Of a DNA stretch of 64,000 bases, positions 25,612 through 34,413 are shown in pieces. Origin of the DNA: Planktothrix agardhii NIES-204. Lineage in GTDB: Bacteria > Cyanobacteriota > Cyanobacteriia > Cyanobacteriales > Microcoleaceae. The notes under the pieces were generated by a model. That model saw only the letters and a program-made list of their open reading frames with translations. It was not told the origin of the DNA and ran no database searches. A program made the translations under genes and the position numbers. Each line of letters starts with the position of its first letter. The first letter of the stretch is position 1. The stretch is taken from positions 842,001-906,000 of the forward strand of contig AP017991.1 of the NCBI GenBank assembly GCA_003609755.1, read 5' to 3'.

Positions 25612-26274
25612 TTACCGACACATAATCAAAGTATTGGCCGAGATATATCCCTCCTGGGGCTCACTAATTCCCACCCAATCGCGTTTTTCCCCATTCGGAT
25701 CAGGAATTAACCTATAATTCTGCATCAGTCTAACTCGCGCTCCTGGAGCCAAACTCCCAACCCGGTCAGAAAATCGAGAGGGTTTTTCCCTGACCACAAC
25801 CCCATTGGGGGCGGCGGCAAAATCGATTTGACGACATAAACTAACGGGTTGTGTTGTTGGAGGTTCGGGTTTTTGTACTTGACCCGAACAGTCTTGCAAA
25901 TTCCCACTTCTATCGGGAAAACCATTAGAAATATAACCCTTAATTGGGGCGGAAATTTCTACCCAAGTCCGACCATCCGGGCCACGAGTCCCGCCGGAAT
26001 TATTAGCTAAAGTCACTTCCGTTTTAAATCCCACACCCCCAACCACCGGAGAAGTGGGAGTCGGTCGAGAATGAACCGCTAACCCCTGTTGTTCCCCAAT
26101 AATTCGGCACAAACTAGAACGGTTTTGAGCTATTTTTGTTTCAGAATTCGGGGTTGTTGGTTTAGTTTGTATCGTTGCTAAAGTGGGTAATTGACTCCCC
26201 ATAACCGCTAATACAACTAATGCTAAAACCCGAAAATACTTACTCCTCAATCCCAAATTATTCATTAATTTCAC
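25612..26274 (-). CDS. Secreted protein with two bacterial SH3 domains
   Basis: A 220-residue protein with a signal peptide (hydrophobic VLALVVLAVMGSQLPTLA). Two SH3b-like units follow: one near residues 57-130 (LCRIIGEQQGLAVHSRPTPTS ends in a VEISAPIKGYIS-type strand) and one near 147-220 (CRQIDFAAAPNGVVVREKPS, ...GVRVRLM-type turn, WVGISEPQEGYIS). A Pro-rich linker joins them. Such proteins bind cell wall or surface ligands. Single gene, no partner seen. Confidence 0.7.
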   Translation of the reverse strand: MKLMNNLGLRSKYFRVLALVVLAVMGSQLPTLATIQTKPTTPNSETKIAQNRSSLCRIIGEQQGLAVHSRPTPTSPVVGGVGFKTEVTLANNSGGTRGPDGRTWVEISAPIKGYISNGFPDRSGNLQDCSGQVQKPEPPTTQPVSLCRQIDFAAAPNGVVVREKPSRFSDRVGSLAPGARVRLMQNYRLIPDPNGEKRDWVGISEPQEGYISANTLIMCR

Positions 26275-26303
26275 TCCTCATTAACCACACTCAATTTTAA
26301 CAA

Positions 26304-27305
26304 TTAGAACTGACGTAAAAAGCGTAAATCACTGGCATAAACCCGCCGAATATCATCAATTTGATGTAAAACCATGGCAAACCGTTCTACACCAAAACCC
26401 GCCGCAAATCCTGTGTATTTTTCCGGGTCATAGCCAGCCGCTTTTAACACATTCGGATCAACCATGCCACATCCTAACACTTCTAGCCATTTTCCCTGCC
26501 ATTGTAAATCCACTTCGGCCGAGGGTTCAGTAAAGGGGAAATAACTGGCCCGAAACCGCACGGGTAAATCCCCGAACATTTGGCGCAAAAACTCTTTAAT
26601 TGTGCCTTTTAAATCGGTAAATTGTAGGCCTTCTTCAATGGCTAAAAGTTCAATTTGATGGAACACCGCCGCATGGGTAGCATCCACCGTATCCCGACGA
26701 TAAACCCGACCCGGGGCGACAATGCGGATGGGGGGTTGGTGTTCTTCCATGTAGCGAATTTGCACCGAGGAGGTATGGGTTCTTAATAAGTTACCATCGG
26801 GTAAATAAAAAGTATCCTGCATATCCCGGGCTGGATGGTCGGGGGGAGTATTTAGGGCTTCAAAATTATAATAGTCCGTTTCCATTTCCGGGCCAGAAGC
26901 CACGGTATATCCTAACCCAACAAATATATCCAAAGCCCGATCAATAATGCCATTTAGGGGATGAATTCGGCCCTGGGAATGATAGACACCCGGCATGGTG
27001 ACATCTAGGGTTTCCGACTGAAGTTGGGCTTTGAGTTGGGCGCGTTGGAGGGCGGTGCGTTTATCCTCTAAACCTGTTTCTAAGGCTTTTTTGACATCAT
27101 TAGCTAAAGCTCCAATGCGGGGCCGTTCACTGGGGTCTAGTTTTCCCATTCCCCCTAAAACGACGGAAACTTTGCCTTTTTTGCCTAAGTAGTTAATTCG
27201 CAACTGTTCTAATTCATCTAGGGTTTGAGAAGTTGCGATCGCCGTTGTTCCTGCGGCGCGTAAGTCTTCCAGTTGAGTTTCTAATTCACTAAGTTGAGTT
27301 GCCAT
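26304..27305 (-). CDS. pheS: Phenylalanyl-tRNA synthetase alpha subunit
   Basis: A 333-residue class II synthetase subunit with an N-terminal coiled-coil arm, motif 2 around [21 protein letters not shown], the phenylalanine-binding region and motif 3 [14 protein letters not shown]. It pairs with the beta subunit encoded at 47703-50198; in this genome the two are about 20 kb apart, as is common in cyanobacteria. ATG at 27305 gives the standard length. Confidence 0.95.
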   Translation of the reverse strand: MATQLSELETQLEDLRAAGTTAIATSQTLDELEQLRINYLGKKGKVSVVLGGMGKLDPSERPRIGALANDVKKALETGLEDKRTALQRAQLKAQLQSETLDVTMPGVYHSQGRIHPLNGIIDRALDIFVGLGYTVASGPEMETDYYNFEALNTPPDHPARDMQDTFYLPDGNLLRTHTSSVQIRYMEEHQPPIRIVAPGRVYRRDTVDATHAAVFHQIELLAIEEGLQFTDLKGTIKEFLRQMFGDLPVRFRASYFPFTEPSAEVDLQWQGKWLEVLGCGMVDPNVLKAAGYDPEKYTGFAAGFGVERFAMVLHQIDDIRRVYASDLRFLRQF

Positions 27306-27681
27306 ATTAGGATTAATAGACGATTGAAATTAGGTAGGGAGAAATTGTCCTGCCTTTGCTGAGTGTAGCTTAATTTGTTCCCCTTTACAGATCAGCTTTT
27401 TGCTAAAAATAAAAAATCTTTATTTATGTCCGAAACTGGATCATTGAATTGATTTCAAAATGGGTTATCGTAGAGTATCAAAAGCCGATTAATTGCTTCT
27501 ATTTAACACATCTTTAGGAAAAAATGCTATAATACTAAAAATCTTCTATCCAAAATCTCATTACTAATGAAAAACCAGGAAAATCCATTCACCGAACTCC
27601 CAGTATAAAAAATATTTCCATTCATTCTCAATTCTAATTATCCTGAAAGTAAATTTTCTCTCTCTTAATCAATTTAACTCA

Positions 27682-28476
27682 ATGAAACTATTAATTAGTA
27701 ATGATGATGGGGTTTTTGCCCAAGGAATTCGCAGTTTAGCCAATGGTTTAGCCCAAGTCGGACATGAAGTAACTCTGGTTTGTCCCGATCAAGAACGTTC
27801 GGCTACGGGTCATGGTTTAACCTTACACCATCCCATTCGCGTTGAACAGGTAGAGGATATTTTTGCCCCCTCCGTAACCGCTTGGGCCTGTTCAGGAACC
27901 CCCGCCGACTCTGTAAAAGTGGGACTATTTGGGGTGATGGAAACCCCGCCGGATTTGGTTTTAGCCGGAATTAATCATGGGCCGAATGTGGCCACGGATA
28001 TTCTGTACTCCGGTACGGTTTCAGCAGCCATGGAAGGGTTAATTCAAGGAATTCCCAGTATTGCTTTTAGTTTGGGGAGTTATTCTTCACGGGAGTTTCA
28101 AGGGGCGGTGGAATTTGCCCAACGGTTAATTCACACCTTAGAAAAACAGCCCCTACCCGAAGCGATGTTACTAAATGTTAATGTTCCCAGTGTCCCCCCC
28201 CAGGACATTCAGGGGGTGAAGATTACCCGTCAAGGAATTCGTCGTTATGTTGATATTTTGGAAAAACGTATTGACCCTAGGGGAAAAACCTATTATTGGT
28301 TAACTGGAGAATTAATGGAAGATGTAGAACTGTTAAATGAACCCTCGGAATTAGATGAGTTTATGACGGATGTTCATGCTTTACGTCAAAATCTGATCAC
28401 CATCACCCCCCTACAATATAACCTTACCCATATTACAGAATTACAAAAGTTACAAACTTGGTCGCAGATGTTATAG
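27682..28476 (+). CDS. surE: 5'-nucleotidase SurE, second paralogue
   Basis: A 264-residue phosphatase with the metal site [64 protein letters not shown] and a long C-terminal part. It is closer to the standard cyanobacterial SurE than the copy at 10129-10806. A candidate -10 GCTATAATAC lies near 27523-27532 in the 376-base upstream gap, with no good -35. That gap otherwise holds only A/T-rich sequence. Confidence 0.9.
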   Translation: MKLLISNDDGVFAQGIRSLANGLAQVGHEVTLVCPDQERSATGHGLTLHHPIRVEQVEDIFAPSVTAWACSGTPADSVKVGLFGVMETPPDLVLAGINHGPNVATDILYSGTVSAAMEGLIQGIPSIAFSLGSYSSREFQGAVEFAQRLIHTLEKQPLPEAMLLNVNVPSVPPQDIQGVKITRQGIRRYVDILEKRIDPRGKTYYWLTGELMEDVELLNEPSELDEFMTDVHALRQNLITITPLQYNLTHITELQKLQTWSQML

Positions 28477-28580
28477 CGCTAGGGAACGCCGGATCTGGGA
28501 ACAGTAAGTTATAACTAGGTTACAAGGTTTATTATTGTCCTAACCTTAATTGGTAGTGCTTTAAGTATTCACAATCAAAG

Positions 28581-28602
28581 TCCCCCTTGCTAACAAGGGG
28601 GA
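28581..28602. terminator. Bidirectional hairpin between surE and infC
   Basis: TCCCCCTTG pairs with CAAGGGGGA around a CTAA loop, between two convergent genes. T-runs are weak on both sides. Confidence 0.55.
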
Positions 28603-28704
28603 TGGGAAGATTTCTAGTTTTGGCTGGTAATTAGAGATTGGGTGCTGAAGTTGACATCCCAAGGCAACCGAGCCCTTAGAAGTCAGCTATTCAACACCTA
28701 AATT

Positions 28705-29238
28705 CTACTTTTTGGGTGAGAGCAACATCATCATGCTGCGTCCTTCTTGTTTGGGTTCCTGTTGCACCTCAGCCAATTCTTGTAACTCAGAGGCCATACG
28801 TTCCAGGAGGCTTTTGGCGAGGTGGCTGTGTTGAATTTCCCGACCCCGGAACATAATAGTGGCTTTGACTTTATCCCCCGATTGTAGGAAGCGTTTGGCT
28901 TGATTGACGCGCACTTTGTAGTCGTGTTCGTCAATGATGTAGCGCATCTTGACTTCCTTGACATCAACGGTGTGTTGTTTTTTCTTGGCTTCTCGAACTT
29001 TCTTTTCCTGTTCGTACTTGTATTTGCCATAGTCCATAATCCGACACACCGGGGGGTCGGCTTTGTCGCTAACCAATACCAAGTCGAGTTCCTTTTCCTC
29101 CGCCATGCGCGAGGCTTCCCGGGGGGTGAGAATCCCTAATTGAGAGCCATCTGCATCTATGACCCGGATTTTAGGAAACCGGATATTTTCGTTAATTGGA
29201 GGCAAATTGCGATTGATTTTTTTATCGGTCACAGGCAT
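28705..29238 (-). CDS. infC: Translation initiation factor IF-3
   Basis: A 177-residue factor that binds the 30S subunit and checks initiator tRNA. It has the N-domain [28 protein letters not shown] region, the basic linker ([17 protein letters not shown]) and the C-domain [17 protein letters not shown]...[22 protein letters not shown]. The frame is open upstream to a TTG at 29262, but the ATG at 29238 ([11 protein letters not shown]) matches the cyanobacterial start. infC often uses rare start codons, so the longer form cannot be excluded. Confidence 0.95.
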   Translation of the reverse strand: MPVTDKKINRNLPPINENIRFPKIRVIDADGSQLGILTPREASRMAEEKELDLVLVSDKADPPVCRIMDYGKYKYEQEKKVREAKKKQHTVDVKEVKMRYIIDEHDYKVRVNQAKRFLQSGDKVKATIMFRGREIQHSHLAKSLLERMASELQELAEVQQEPKQEGRSMMMLLSPKK

Positions 29239-29390
29239 TAAAGAAGTTTGCAAGCGATTCAATATGATGGTGATATGGTTCTACAGTTTCCTATTGTACT
29301 CATTCCCATCGATATTCTGTTCCAAATTTAACCTAAATTCCATAAACGTTAAGATTATCAATATAAAGTTATGTTGTGATCGGAGGATAT

Positions 29391-30314
29391 TTGATTAGTT
29401 CCGCAAGCTGGCAAGACCAAGTAGGTGATCAACGGGATTGGATTTGGCGTGGTTGGCGGATTCGTTACGCCTATAGTCGGCCCGGTTTGTCCCTATCTTC
29501 TAGTCCCAGTTACCCGATGTTATTTTTACATGGATTTGGGGCTTCTATTGGACATTGGCGATACAATTTGGCTGTGTTGAGTCAAACGAGTATGGTTTAT
29601 GCTTTGGATTTATTGGGTTTTGGCGGTTCGGAAAAAGCGATCGCCCCCTACAATATTCAATTATGGGTAGATTTAGTCTATGATTTTTGGAAAACGTTTA
29701 TCCGAGAACCTGTAATTTTAGTCGGCAATTCTATCGGGTCTTTGGTTAGTTTAATGGTGGCATCCCAAAACCCTAAATTAGCAAAGGGATTAGTTTTAAT
29801 TAGTCTTCCTGACCCCGGATTACAATTAGAAATTTTACCGCCTTGGTCAATTCCTGTGGTAGAAACTGTGCAAAATATTGTGGCTTCTCCTCCAGTTTTA
29901 AGGCTATTTTTTGCCTTAGCTCGTCGTCCGAGTTTTATCCGGCGTTGGGTACAGTTAGCCTATAATAATCCCGATGCGATTACCGATGAATTAGTTGATA
30001 TTTTAGTAACTCCGGCTCTGGAAAGAGGTGCAGCCCGGGCTTTTTGTTCGATTATTAAAATGATGGGAAATCCTCGTCTGGGCCCAACAGTTAAAAGTCT
30101 ATTTCCCCAATTAACGGCTCCTATTTTGTTACTTTGTGGCTTACAAGATCGTTTAATTCCAGTTAAATTTGCTAACCCTCGTCAATATTTACAATATTAC
30201 TCTCAATTAAAATTAGTGGAATTGGAAAATGCCGGACATTGCGCCCATGATGAATGTCCAGACAGGGTAAATAGGGAAATTGTAAACTGGATGATTGAAA
30301 ATTTCGATGACTAA
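29391..30314 (+). CDS. Alpha/beta hydrolase
   Basis: A 307-residue hydrolase fold protein. The nucleophile elbow GNSIGS, the acid in LCGLQDRLIP and the histidine in ENAGHCAHDECPD form a full catalytic triad, and LFLHGFGASIGHW gives the oxyanion loop. Similar cyanobacterial proteins are only annotated as hydrolases. Start choice: the frame opens at GTG 29376, but a perfect GGAGG (29382-29386) stands five bases before TTG at 29391, so TTG is the likelier start. Confidence 0.8.
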   Translation: MISSASWQDQVGDQRDWIWRGWRIRYAYSRPGLSLSSSPSYPMLFLHGFGASIGHWRYNLAVLSQTSMVYALDLLGFGGSEKAIAPYNIQLWVDLVYDFWKTFIREPVILVGNSIGSLVSLMVASQNPKLAKGLVLISLPDPGLQLEILPPWSIPVVETVQNIVASPPVLRLFFALARRPSFIRRWVQLAYNNPDAITDELVDILVTPALERGAARAFCSIIKMMGNPRLGPTVKSLFPQLTAPILLLCGLQDRLIPVKFANPRQYLQYYSQLKLVELENAGHCAHDECPDRVNREIVNWMIENFDD

Positions 30315-30318
30315 GCTA

Positions 30319-30491
30319 CTATAGCAATCCTATTTGAGTTGTGTTTAAAATCCCTGATCAAAAGGGAACACCGGAACAGCCACCCCAAACCCCCCGTGCA
30401 CGGGGGGCTAGGGGGGGAGGGATCTGGGGTAATACTTCTGGCCGTTTCATATCAGTATTGAAATGTTACAACCTATTTAGGATTGCTATAT
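30319..30491. repeat. MITE-like interspersed repeat, copy 2
   Basis: The ends CTATAGCAATCCTA and TAGGATTGCTATATAG form a long terminal inverted repeat. The core is the reverse complement of the cores of copies 1 and 3, including the CCCCCCGTGCACGGGGGG hairpin. It lies four bases past the hydrolase stop. Confidence 0.75.
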
Positions 30492-30497
30492 AGTCGA

Positions 30498-31235
30498 TTA
30501 GATCAAGGTGACTCCACCCTCAACAGGTAAAATCACCCCGGTCATATAGGGATTAGTCATCAAACTTAATACCGCCTGCGCTAGTGCCTCTGGTTGCCCC
30601 AGATGGGCCACAGGTAAGGCTGCGATCGCCCACTTACTGAGGTCTGAACGTTCAGACTCGCTTTGACTGCTCCAGATGCTAGTATCCTCTATCAGTCCAG
30701 GAGCAATCACATTGACCCGAATTGGTGCGATTTCTAATGCCAGCGATCGGCCAAATGCGGCCACGGCACTATTGGCAGCGGCGATCACGGAAATCCCTCC
30801 CAGTTTTGAAGATTTAAACATAGAAACACTGGAGGTTAGGGTAATGGAGCCATCGGTGGCTATGGTTTTCAACCCGGCACGCACAGCAAAAAACGTTCCC
30901 CAGAACTTGTCCATGGCACCTTGAGCCGTTTCTGTGGTCATTTCTGCTAATAGCGATCGGGGCATATTTCTGTCTCCGATAGCAGTTACGACTAAATGAT
31001 CAAAGTTTCCCACTTCCTCAAAAAAAGTATTAACTGAATCTTCATCCAAAATGTTAACAGTTTTAGCTTCAATCTCGACCGAAATTAATCCGATCGCCTG
31101 ATTTAATTTTTCTGAAGATGGGTGGGAAAGTACAACTTTTGCCCCCACTTCTAGCATTTTATTGGCGATCGCCAGGTCAACTCCTGAATTCATGCCAATA
31201 ATAACTACCTTTTTTCCTGATAGCGACTCAAACAT
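30498..31235 (-). CDS. Short-chain dehydrogenase/reductase at the end of the microviridin cluster
   Basis: A 245-residue Rossmann-fold SDR. The cofactor loop reads KVVIIGMNSGVDLAIA, departing from the usual TGxxxGIG. The catalytic positions are unusual: the expected Ser region is TSSVSM and the YxxxK site is replaced by GISVIAAANSAVA, where no Tyr is seen. The family C-terminal patterns VNVIAPGLIEDT and MTGVILPVEGG are kept. AGGAG precedes the ATG at 31235. It sits where I recall mvdF in the Planktothrix mvd cluster, but I cannot confirm that identity. It may be a non-catalytic or altered SDR. Confidence 0.65.
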   Translation of the reverse strand: MFESLSGKKVVIIGMNSGVDLAIANKMLEVGAKVVLSHPSSEKLNQAIGLISVEIEAKTVNILDEDSVNTFFEEVGNFDHLVVTAIGDRNMPRSLLAEMTTETAQGAMDKFWGTFFAVRAGLKTIATDGSITLTSSVSMFKSSKLGGISVIAAANSAVAAFGRSLALEIAPIRVNVIAPGLIEDTSIWSSQSESERSDLSKWAIAALPVAHLGQPEALAQAVLSLMTNPYMTGVILPVEGGVTLI

Positions 31236-31294
31236 TATTTTCTCCTGGGGATCACAATATAAAACTACTTTAACTTAATATTTAAACAAAAATC

Positions 31295-31331
31295 GGGAGT
31301 AGCTTTTAGTTATTAAATAACTGCTACTCCC
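31295..31331 (-). terminator. Hairpin after precursor gene 3
   Basis: GGGAGTAG pairs with CTACTCCC, and inside it AGTTATT pairs with AATAACT. On the minus strand a T-rich ATTTTTGTTT follows, so this copy has the form of an intrinsic terminator. Near-identical hairpins follow the other two precursor genes. Confidence 0.7.
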
Positions 31332-31362
31332 TTAATTTTCGATCAAGATTGCTCTGGTCTAC

Positions 31363-31515
31363 TTAACTATCTTCCCAATCGGAAGGCCACTTGAAAGTCC
31401 AGATCGTGGGGATATCGGTAGAAGTAGAATCACCAGTTTCTGTGTCTTGTTCTGACAAGAAACGAGCAAAGAAGGGGACGGCTGATCCGGTCGATACCTT
31501 GATATTTTTAGACAT
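31363..31515 (-). CDS. Microviridin-type precursor peptide, variant core (copy 3)
   Basis: A 50-residue ribosomal peptide precursor. The leader MSKNIKVSTGSAVPFFARFL carries the PFFARFL helix (14-20) that the ATP-grasp ligases bind. The C-terminal core TIWTFKWPSDWEDS (37-50) has the microviridin pattern TxKxPSDxE(E/D). Predicted rings are Thr to Asp and Ser to Glu (esters) and Lys to the last Asp (amide), where most microviridins have Glu. The leader and linker differ from the other two copies more than those differ from each other. It has its own promoter and terminator. I do not recognise this core as a named microviridin. Confidence 0.85.
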   Translation of the reverse strand: MSKNIKVSTGSAVPFFARFLSEQDTETGDSTSTDIPTIWTFKWPSDWEDS

Positions 31516-31548
31516 AGTAGTTTACTTTTCAGAAAGCTAATTGTTGGG

Positions 31549-31578
31549 ATTCTATCACGAATCGACCCAATATAGCAA
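31549..31578 (-). promoter_or_regulatory. Promoter of precursor gene 3
   Basis: On the minus strand TTGCTA (31573-31578) and TAGAAT (31549-31554) are 18 bases apart, about 34 bases before the ATG. The placement matches the promoters of the two other precursor genes. Confidence 0.55.
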
Positions 31579-31639
31579 GTCTAAATCAATTGTATAAGTA
31601 GTTTGATATCCAATCTTAAAAAAATCAAGCAATCAAATA

Positions 31640-31676
31640 GGGAGTAGCTTTTAGTTATTAAATAACTGCTACTCCC
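31640..31676 (-). terminator. Hairpin after precursor gene 2
   Basis: The same 37-base double palindrome as at 31295-31331. The T-run lies farther downstream (about 17 bases), so termination may be partial. Confidence 0.55.
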
Positions 31677-31707
31677 TTAATTTTCGATTAAGATTGCTCT
31701 TATCTAT

Positions 31708-31854
31708 TTAATATTCTTCCCAATCGGAAGGATACTTCATAGTATTACCGTAAGGAGCAGAATTAGAATTGTTAGCTTCCACGGCTTGCTCCGCTAAGAA
31801 ACGAGCAAAGAAGGGGACTGCTTTGGGCGCAGAGACTTTAACATTTTTAGACAT
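31708..31854 (-). CDS. mvdE: Microviridin precursor peptide MvdE (microviridin K core)
   Basis: A 48-residue precursor. The leader starts MSKNVKVSAPKAVPFFARFL and the core is YGNTMKYPSDWEEY (35-48), which I recall as the sequence of microviridin K from Planktothrix agardhii. Rings expected: Thr38 to Asp44, Ser43 to Glu46, Lys40 to Glu47, then N-acetylation of Tyr35. The product would be a tricyclic serine protease inhibitor. It is the middle of three tandem precursor genes and has its own promoter and downstream hairpin. Confidence 0.93.
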   Translation of the reverse strand: MSKNVKVSAPKAVPFFARFLAEQAVEANNSNSAPYGNTMKYPSDWEEY

Positions 31855-31889
31855 GAGTTAAGTTCCTTTCCAGAAATTTAATTGTTAAA

Positions 31890-31918
31890 ATCCTATCAGT
31901 AGTGACCAGATATGTCAA
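31890..31918 (-). promoter_or_regulatory. Promoter of mvdE
   Basis: On the minus strand TTGACA (31913-31918) and TAGGAT (31890-31895) are 17 bases apart. An AAGGAA ribosome site follows before the ATG at 31854. Confidence 0.6.
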
Positions 31919-32043
31919 GTAAATTTTAACCCAATAATCTAGGAAATTTAGGACGGATAGTTATTCACAATCAGCAGGGATTGTCAAGTATATTAAATAC
32001 CTTAAATTGATAACTTTTGTTAAAAAAGTCAAGCCATCAAATA

Positions 32044-32080
32044 GGGAGTAGCTTTTAGTTATTAAATAACTGCTACTCCC
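32044..32080 (-). terminator. Hairpin after precursor gene 1
   Basis: The third copy of the 37-base double palindrome, 33 bases after the precursor stop. A TTTTTTAAC tract follows about 24 bases later on the minus strand. Confidence 0.55.
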
Positions 32081-32112
32081 TTAAATTGTGGATTAAGATT
32101 GCTCTTATCTAT

Positions 32113-32256
32113 TTAAAAATCTTCAAAATCGGAAGGATACTTATAAGTAGAGAAAGGAGCAGAATTAGAATTGTTAGCTTCCACGGCTTGCTCTGCTAAG
32201 AAACGAGCAAAGAAGGGGACTGCTTTGGGCGCAGAGACTTTAACATTTTTGGACAT
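32113..32256 (-). CDS. Microviridin-type precursor peptide, SDFEDF core (copy 1)
   Basis: A 47-residue precursor. Its first 34 residues are identical to MvdE, but the core is FSTYKYPSDFEDF (35-47). Predicted rings: Thr37 to Asp43, Ser42 to Glu45, Lys39 to Asp46. Keeping an identical leader with a different core is the usual way one set of enzymes makes several products. The Asp at the amide-forming place is shared with copy 3 and with the SDFED-type cores known in Microcystis. It lies nearest the ligase genes, with its own promoter at 32292-32321. Confidence 0.87.
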   Translation of the reverse strand: MSKNVKVSAPKAVPFFARFLAEQAVEANNSNSAPFSTYKYPSDFEDF

Positions 32257-32291
32257 CAGTTAAGTTCCTTTTGCAATATTGACCTGCGACC

Positions 32292-32321
32292 AAGATACTA
32301 CGGACGAACAGGATATGTCAA
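32292..32321 (-). promoter_or_regulatory. Promoter of precursor gene 1
   Basis: On the minus strand TTGACA (32316-32321) and TATCTT (32292-32297) are 18 bases apart. It would let the precursors be made in excess over the upstream enzymes. Confidence 0.55.
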
Positions 32322-32372
32322 GGGAAATCCAGAACAAATGATTAACTTTTATTAAAAAAGTATCCTGAATCA

Positions 32373-33365
32373 CTAAAATGGTTTCTGGTTTGTAGGAGTG
32401 AGCAGAATTTCAGCGATCGCCTGGGAAATAGGGAAATAGGGAGCAAATAATTCCAACCAGAAAAACTCGCCAACGGGATTAATTTCTAGGAAAACGTGCC
32501 GACCATCGGGAGTGACAATAATATCAATAGCTCCATAGTTTAAGCCAAAATAAGCCGTCAGTTGCAGCAGTTTTTTCTCAATATCTTCGGGTAAATTATA
32601 GGCTTGCCATTTTTCATGTAAAGCCCTTCCTTCTTTCCGCCAATCATAGGTAGCTCCGTCTAATTGTTGAGAGTTAATGGCGGCAGTAAATACCTGTTTT
32701 CCGACAATAATCGTCCTTAATTCTAGGGCTTTAGGGACATTTTCTTGAAAAGTCATCGGACAAAAACTTAGCCCTTCCAAATTGTCTAAATCATCATCAG
32801 TTACGGGACTGGTAAACACAACATTTTCTTCTTTATTTTCACCATAAATTGCAAATTGAGAGAGCATCTTAGTAACAATTCCTTGCTCTTTACATTCCTG
32901 GGCAAATTGTTTGACAGCTTCGGGATTATTTGAGGTCAAAGTCCGGGGAATTAATAAACCTAATTGTCGGGCAATTTGTAATTGCAATTGCTTATTGTTA
33001 GCCCGATCAACGTTAATCATCGGATCAAAATGGAAACCTGGTAGACTAGCAATTAATCCTCGGACGGTAAGGCGACATTCTTTTAAAGACGCTTCCCGAA
33101 ATTGCTGATCCATACTATCAGGAAGTTTAGCACCATATCTCATGCGCCGATACCAAACCGAGGAGACTTCACTTAAGTCTAATTTATGTTCTCCATCGGT
33201 AACTATTCCCCCCTCAAAATCACCCGAATAAATATCGAGTTTTACTTCCGTAGGAAAGCGATCGGTATCAAAACGAAAGGCTTTTTTACCCTTAGCTTCA
33301 ATAGCTTTAACAACCAGGGGAATACTTTCATTATCGTTGCTGAAAGTGAAAATTAAAACCGTCAT
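32373..33365 (-). CDS. mvdD: ATP-grasp ligase, ester-forming (MvdD/MdnC-like)
   Basis: A 330-residue ATP-grasp enzyme. Its start (MTVLIFTFSNDNESIPLVVK) and FRFDTDRFPTEVK closely follow MdnC of Microcystis as I remember it, the enzyme that closes both lactone rings. The ATP-grasp Mg site IFLEINPVGEFFW, in the form VFLEINPVGE, lies near residue 295. It acts in the cytosol on the precursor, bound through the PFFARFL leader helix. AGGAGA stands six bases before the ATG. Order A-B-C-D-E along the minus strand matches the published mvd cluster. Confidence 0.92.
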   Translation of the reverse strand: MTVLIFTFSNDNESIPLVVKAIEAKGKKAFRFDTDRFPTEVKLDIYSGDFEGGIVTDGEHKLDLSEVSSVWYRRMRYGAKLPDSMDQQFREASLKECRLTVRGLIASLPGFHFDPMINVDRANNKQLQLQIARQLGLLIPRTLTSNNPEAVKQFAQECKEQGIVTKMLSQFAIYGENKEENVVFTSPVTDDDLDNLEGLSFCPMTFQENVPKALELRTIIVGKQVFTAAINSQQLDGATYDWRKEGRALHEKWQAYNLPEDIEKKLLQLTAYFGLNYGAIDIIVTPDGRHVFLEINPVGEFFWLELFAPYFPISQAIAEILLTPTNQKPF

Positions 33366-33400
33366 AAATCTCCTGAATAATAATGGTTAAGTAGTAAATT

Positions 33401-34375
33401 TTAGGGAATCAAGGTATCGGCGATCGCTTCAGAAATTGGCAAATCTAAATCCCTTTCCAACATTCCCCATTCACCGCCAGGATTAACTTCTAAAAAGACA
33501 TAATCTCCCGACGGCGTGAGAATAAAATCAAAAGCTCCAAATAACAGCCCCAATTCACCCATAAAAGTCTGAAGACGACGGATTAATTCTTCAGGAAGTT
33601 GATGATTTTGCCAAGCACCAACCTCGATACCAGGAGCACGCCAATCTACGGTAGAATCTTCATAAACAGAAGCATTTAACGCCCCCACAAATACCTTACC
33701 ATTCACATAAATAACTCGCAATTCCTGTTGCTTAAAAATTTGTTCTTGGAAAACCATTGGACAATAACGTAATGACTCCGCATCTTGTAAATATTCCTCT
33801 TTAACTAAGCTAGTATAAAGGAAAAAAGAAGTGCTTTCCATACTACGAGAAAGAGCCGTTAATAGCTTACTCACCATTTTGCCGTTAACTTGTTGAAAAA
33901 ATTCCCGTGCGGCTTCAGCTTTATTTGTAATTAATGTTTGCGGAATAGTAAATCCCAATTCCGAGGCTAATCTTAATTGCAGTAGTTTATTACTTGCTGC
34001 CTCAATTTGTGCTAAATGATCAACCCAATTAGCTTCTCTCAGACTGTCCCAAAAGCCGTTTAAAGTTGCCTTTGATTCCTTGGCACAAGCCTGTTGATAT
34101 TGGGGGTCTAATTCCTGAAAATCAGGCTCCCAGATCCGTCGTAGCCAAACCGCTTGTACCTGTTTTGTGCTAATAGAATGACCATTATATTCCAGTTGAT
34201 GATCGCTGTTTGATTTGCCAAAATTGGCAGTTAATTGGACATTGAGAGGAAATTGATCCGTATCAAAACGAAAGGGTTGCACGCCTTTTTTTAATAGGGC
34301 TTCTATGACTCGATCAATGGTGAAAAAATCCCCACTATGAGTAATCAATAAAACAACATCACGAGACAAAGACAT
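33401..34375 (-). CDS. mvdC: ATP-grasp ligase, amide-forming (MvdC/MdnB-like)
   Basis: A 324-residue paralogue of the neighbouring ligase, with FRFDTDQFPLNVQ near the start and the Mg-binding VFLEVNPGGEWGML near residue 300. By position and divergence it should be MvdC, which forms the Lys-to-Glu lactam after both esters are closed. Two of the three cores here offer Asp instead of Glu to this enzyme. It is 35 bases upstream of mvdD, and both are likely on one transcript. Confidence 0.9.
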   Translation of the reverse strand: MSLSRDVVLLITHSGDFFTIDRVIEALLKKGVQPFRFDTDQFPLNVQLTANFGKSNSDHQLEYNGHSISTKQVQAVWLRRIWEPDFQELDPQYQQACAKESKATLNGFWDSLREANWVDHLAQIEAASNKLLQLRLASELGFTIPQTLITNKAEAAREFFQQVNGKMVSKLLTALSRSMESTSFFLYTSLVKEEYLQDAESLRYCPMVFQEQIFKQQELRVIYVNGKVFVGALNASVYEDSTVDWRAPGIEVGAWQNHQLPEELIRRLQTFMGELGLLFGAFDFILTPSGDYVFLEVNPGGEWGMLERDLDLPISEAIADTLIP

Positions 34376-34413
34376 AGAACTATTTTCTCCATAGTTTCGA
34401 TTTTGAATTTTGC

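Noticed and set aside
31295-32080. Three near-identical 37-base palindromic repeats, possible CRISPR array
   Set aside because: The spacing is about 350-400 bases and the intervals are duplicated precursor genes, not short unique spacers; no cas genes are present.
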